From Palsa-504 sp963739615 (GTDB lineage: Bacteria; Actinomycetota; Actinomycetes; Streptosporangiales; Streptosporangiaceae), in assembly GCA_963739615.1 (NCBI GenBank), contig CAVUBD010000030.1, positions 62,001 to 126,000 on the forward strand: a stretch of 64,000 nucleotides of DNA. The letters are read 5' to 3'. A model generated the notes under the pieces. It was given only the letters and a program-made list of their open reading frames with translations, had not been told where the DNA came from and did not search any database. Shown piece after piece: positions 62,043-64,000 of this stretch. The position numbers and the translations under genes are program-made. Each line of letters begins with the position of its first letter. The stretch's first letter is position 1.

Positions 62043-63712
62043 CAGGGATTGCTTGAAGATCTCCGTCCGGAAGGTGGCTCCGTTGCCCGTCCAGTGTGCC
62101 ACTGCTGTGCAGGTGTGTTCGCCTGATCCTGGCTTGCCGGCGCGCGATGCGGCGATGCCGGCTGCGGCGGTCAGCGCCATGCCCGTGACCGGTCTGCTGG
62201 CCAGGTCCGTCCGGGCGGCCGCCGGGCAGGCCACCCGGGTAGATGATTCTTCGGTCACCGGAGTGGCCGCCTCGTTGTGGCGGTGGCTGGGGCAGCTGCC
62301 GGATCCGCGGGACCGGCGGGGGAAACGGTTCGGCCTGGCGTGCGTGATTGCGACGGCGATGGCCGCGCGGCTGGCCGGGTGTGACTCGTTCACCGCGATC
62401 GGGGAGTGGGCGGCGAGCCGCCCGCAGCGGGTGCTGAAGGCGCTGGGCTGCCCGCGGGACAAGCGCGCGGGGCTCTACGTCGGCCCGCCGGAGAAGACGG
62501 TACGGCGGATCTCGGGTCTGATTGACCATGACCTGGCCGATGACCTGCTGTGCGGGTGGGTGGATGAGCTGGCCGCCGGGAGTGAGGTCCTCTCTCCGGC
62601 GCAGCTGCAAAAACAACGCCGGAACAAGGCCCGCCGGGCGCGGGCCAGGGCCCGCAAGGCTGCCAGGCGGGCGCGGGCCGCCCGCACCAGGTCGGGGAAA
62701 CAGGCCCGTAAGGCCGCCAGGCAGGCACGGAAGGCGGCCGTGGCCGCGATCGCGGCCAGCGCTGAAGCCGTCGCCGGCGGGCGCGCGAAACTCCCGGCCG
62801 GCTCCGCCTGCGGGCGTATCCCGGTCCCCGCGACGCATCCGGTGTTTCCCGCCGGGACCTGCGGTGACCCCCGTCACGTCCCCGCGCTGCGAGGCCTGGG
62901 CGCCGACGGCAAAGCCTCCCGCGGCGCGAAACTCCACGGCCAGGAGGCGCCCCAGCATCTCGGGTGGTTCTGGCACGGCACCCGGCTGAACGCCGCTCAG
63001 CGCGCCGTGGATAAGAAAACCAGCGAGACGACCGTCATCGGCCCGGTGATCGACGACATGGACCTGGCCGGCGTGTGCCTGACCGTGGACGCCCTGCACT
63101 CCCTGGTGGACCTGAACGAGCGGGTCCTGGCCGGAATGGCCACGTCATCTTCGTGATCAAGGGGAATCAGCCCAGCACCTACCAGGCACTCGATGCCATC
63201 GCCTGGGAGCAGATCCCCGTCGCGGTGGCCACCTTCAAAGCCGGCCGCGGCCGCATCGAAACCCGCACCATCCAGGTCACCGCCGCACCCGGAGGGCTGA
63301 AATACCCCGGCATGAGACAAGCCGCCCTCATCGAGCGGTACACCACCGGGAAAGACAAGAGCGGCGCGAGCAGCACGCGCAGCGAAACCGTGTGATCCTC
63401 ACCACCGCCAGCGCTGAGCAGGCCCCGCCCGCCGACCTGCTCGCCCTCAACCGCGGGCACTGGACCGCCACCGAGACCACCCACTACATAAGGGACGTTG
63501 ACCTGAAAGAGGACTCCTCCAGGGCGCGCGCTCCCGGCGCGCCCCGCTTCATGGCCACTCTCGGTAACACCATCCTCAGCCTCCTGCGCATACACGGTGT
63601 CACCAACATCGCCGCCGAACACCGCCGGCTGAACGGGTCCAACCGCCGAACCCTCAACCGAATGGGCCTCTCACCGGGCTAAACACACCAATACGACTTT
63701 GCCGGGACCCTG
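62043..63712 (+). mobile_element. ISAs1-type insertion sequence (ends tentative)
   Basis: CAGGG at 62043 and CCCTG at 63712 give a minimal inverted terminal pair around the transposase, and the right end TTTGCCGGGACCCTG looks like ISAs1 ends. The flanking octamers CGGTAGGA and TGGTCGGA are similar but not identical, so target duplication is unproven. Confidence 0.45.
62053..63682 (+). pseudogene. ISAs1-type transposase in three frame pieces
   Basis: Piece 1 (to 63156): DPRDRRGKRFGLACVIATAM, SFTAIGEWAASRPQRVLKAL, LGADGKASRGAKLHGQE and the DDE region DALHSLVDLNERVLAG. Piece 2: GHVIFVIKGNQPSTYQALDA to about 63395. Piece 3: LLALNRGHWTATETTHYIRD, FMATLGNTILSLLRIHGV to 63682. A few bases are missing at about 63140 and one at about 63390. 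An Arg/Ala/Lys-rich insertion (ARRARARARKAARRARAART) before the DDE core is unusual for the family. True start is uncertain; ATG 62179 is plausible. Confidence 0.75.
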
Positions 63713-63823
63713 TGGTCGGAACCGAGACGAAATACTGTATGGCCATGGTCCCCGTTTTCCTCTGTCCGGATTGATCCCATAGTAAATGCCGCAGCCGTAA
63801 TAGCCCCAAAAAGAGGATAGACC

Positions 63824-64000
63824 TCATCTGAGAACACCACGGAGGAGCTCCCAGTCCGATACGTTCGCCGCGGGCAGCCATGGCATCGGCTCGGGGTGCT
63901 CGGCCGGGTTCCACCGCATCCGGGCAGCGTGGATGTGCGCGACTTGTCGGCCAGCTCCATGGGTCGTCCCGCATGCCGCCCCGCCCGGGGCCGGGCGGGG
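63824..64000 (-). pseudogene. 3' end of an unrecognised gene, running in from the right edge
   Basis: Read leftward: MELADK, then one frame over, AHIHAARMRWNPAEHPEPMP and WLPAANVSDWELLRGVLR, stop at 63824. The frame change near 63935 may be real or a base-call slip. No family is recognised, and the upstream part lies outside the window. Confidence 0.4.

Noticed and set aside
1..64000. Prophage or secondary-metabolite gene cluster
   Set aside because: No structural phage genes, PKS/NRPS modules or terpene synthases are present; the lone oxygenase and methyltransferase are not enough.

Overview
The window is high-GC DNA with GTG and TTG starts, strong codon-position bias and leaderless promoters. 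Together with gene families typical of Actinomycetota (MmyB-type HTH remnant, tandem YCII protein, pSAM2-like Xis/Int, YtrA-type GntR with ABC exporter, Yx(FWY)xxD repeats) this points to a large-genome soil actinomycete of the Streptosporangiales/Streptomyces kind. Genus and species cannot be fixed from the sequence.

Positions 1-43 kb are an ordinary but decayed chromosomal stretch of catabolic, redox and regulatory genes. Intact-looking genes include a SWIM/SNF2 helicase (running off the left edge), a FAD aromatic monooxygenase, pirin, HxlR and LacI regulators, DUF445, DUF72, an aldehyde dehydrogenase, a 1-Cys peroxiredoxin, a tandem YCII protein, a 2OG-Fe(II) oxygenase, an enoyl-CoA hydratase, a VOC protein, a GntR-ABC-permease operon, a divergent TetR / alpha-beta hydrolase pair, a Ser/Thr kinase and a YihY protein. 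Between them lie many gene remnants: 5' ends only, 3' ends only, genes with the middle deleted, fusions of unrelated halves, and genes broken by a single base.

Positions 43-64 kb are an accessory island. In order they hold a deleted citrate-synthase-like gene, the 3' end of an IS4-type element, a SNF2 (SMARCAL1-like) ATPase, the C-terminal tail of a serine recombinase, and a tight three-gene operon (47746-52560). That operon encodes a small Cys/His-tailed protein, a four-helix membrane protein, and a 1138-residue TPR protein ending in a CHAT (caspase-like) protease domain with His975 and Cys1016. Next come an excisionase/tyrosine-integrase module cut off by an IS3-type insertion, an IS4-type element of 3.25 kb with a 10-bp target duplication that appears to carry a SAM methyltransferase and a GNAT remnant, a lower-GC pair of orphan genes, and an ISAs1-type element.

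The best candidate for a little-described system is the CHAT operon. The two outer proteins suit a sensor/adaptor plus protease effector and the middle one a membrane target or anchor, and recombinase and integrase remnants flank the operon, as is usual for mobile immunity islands. The function is inferred from architecture only.
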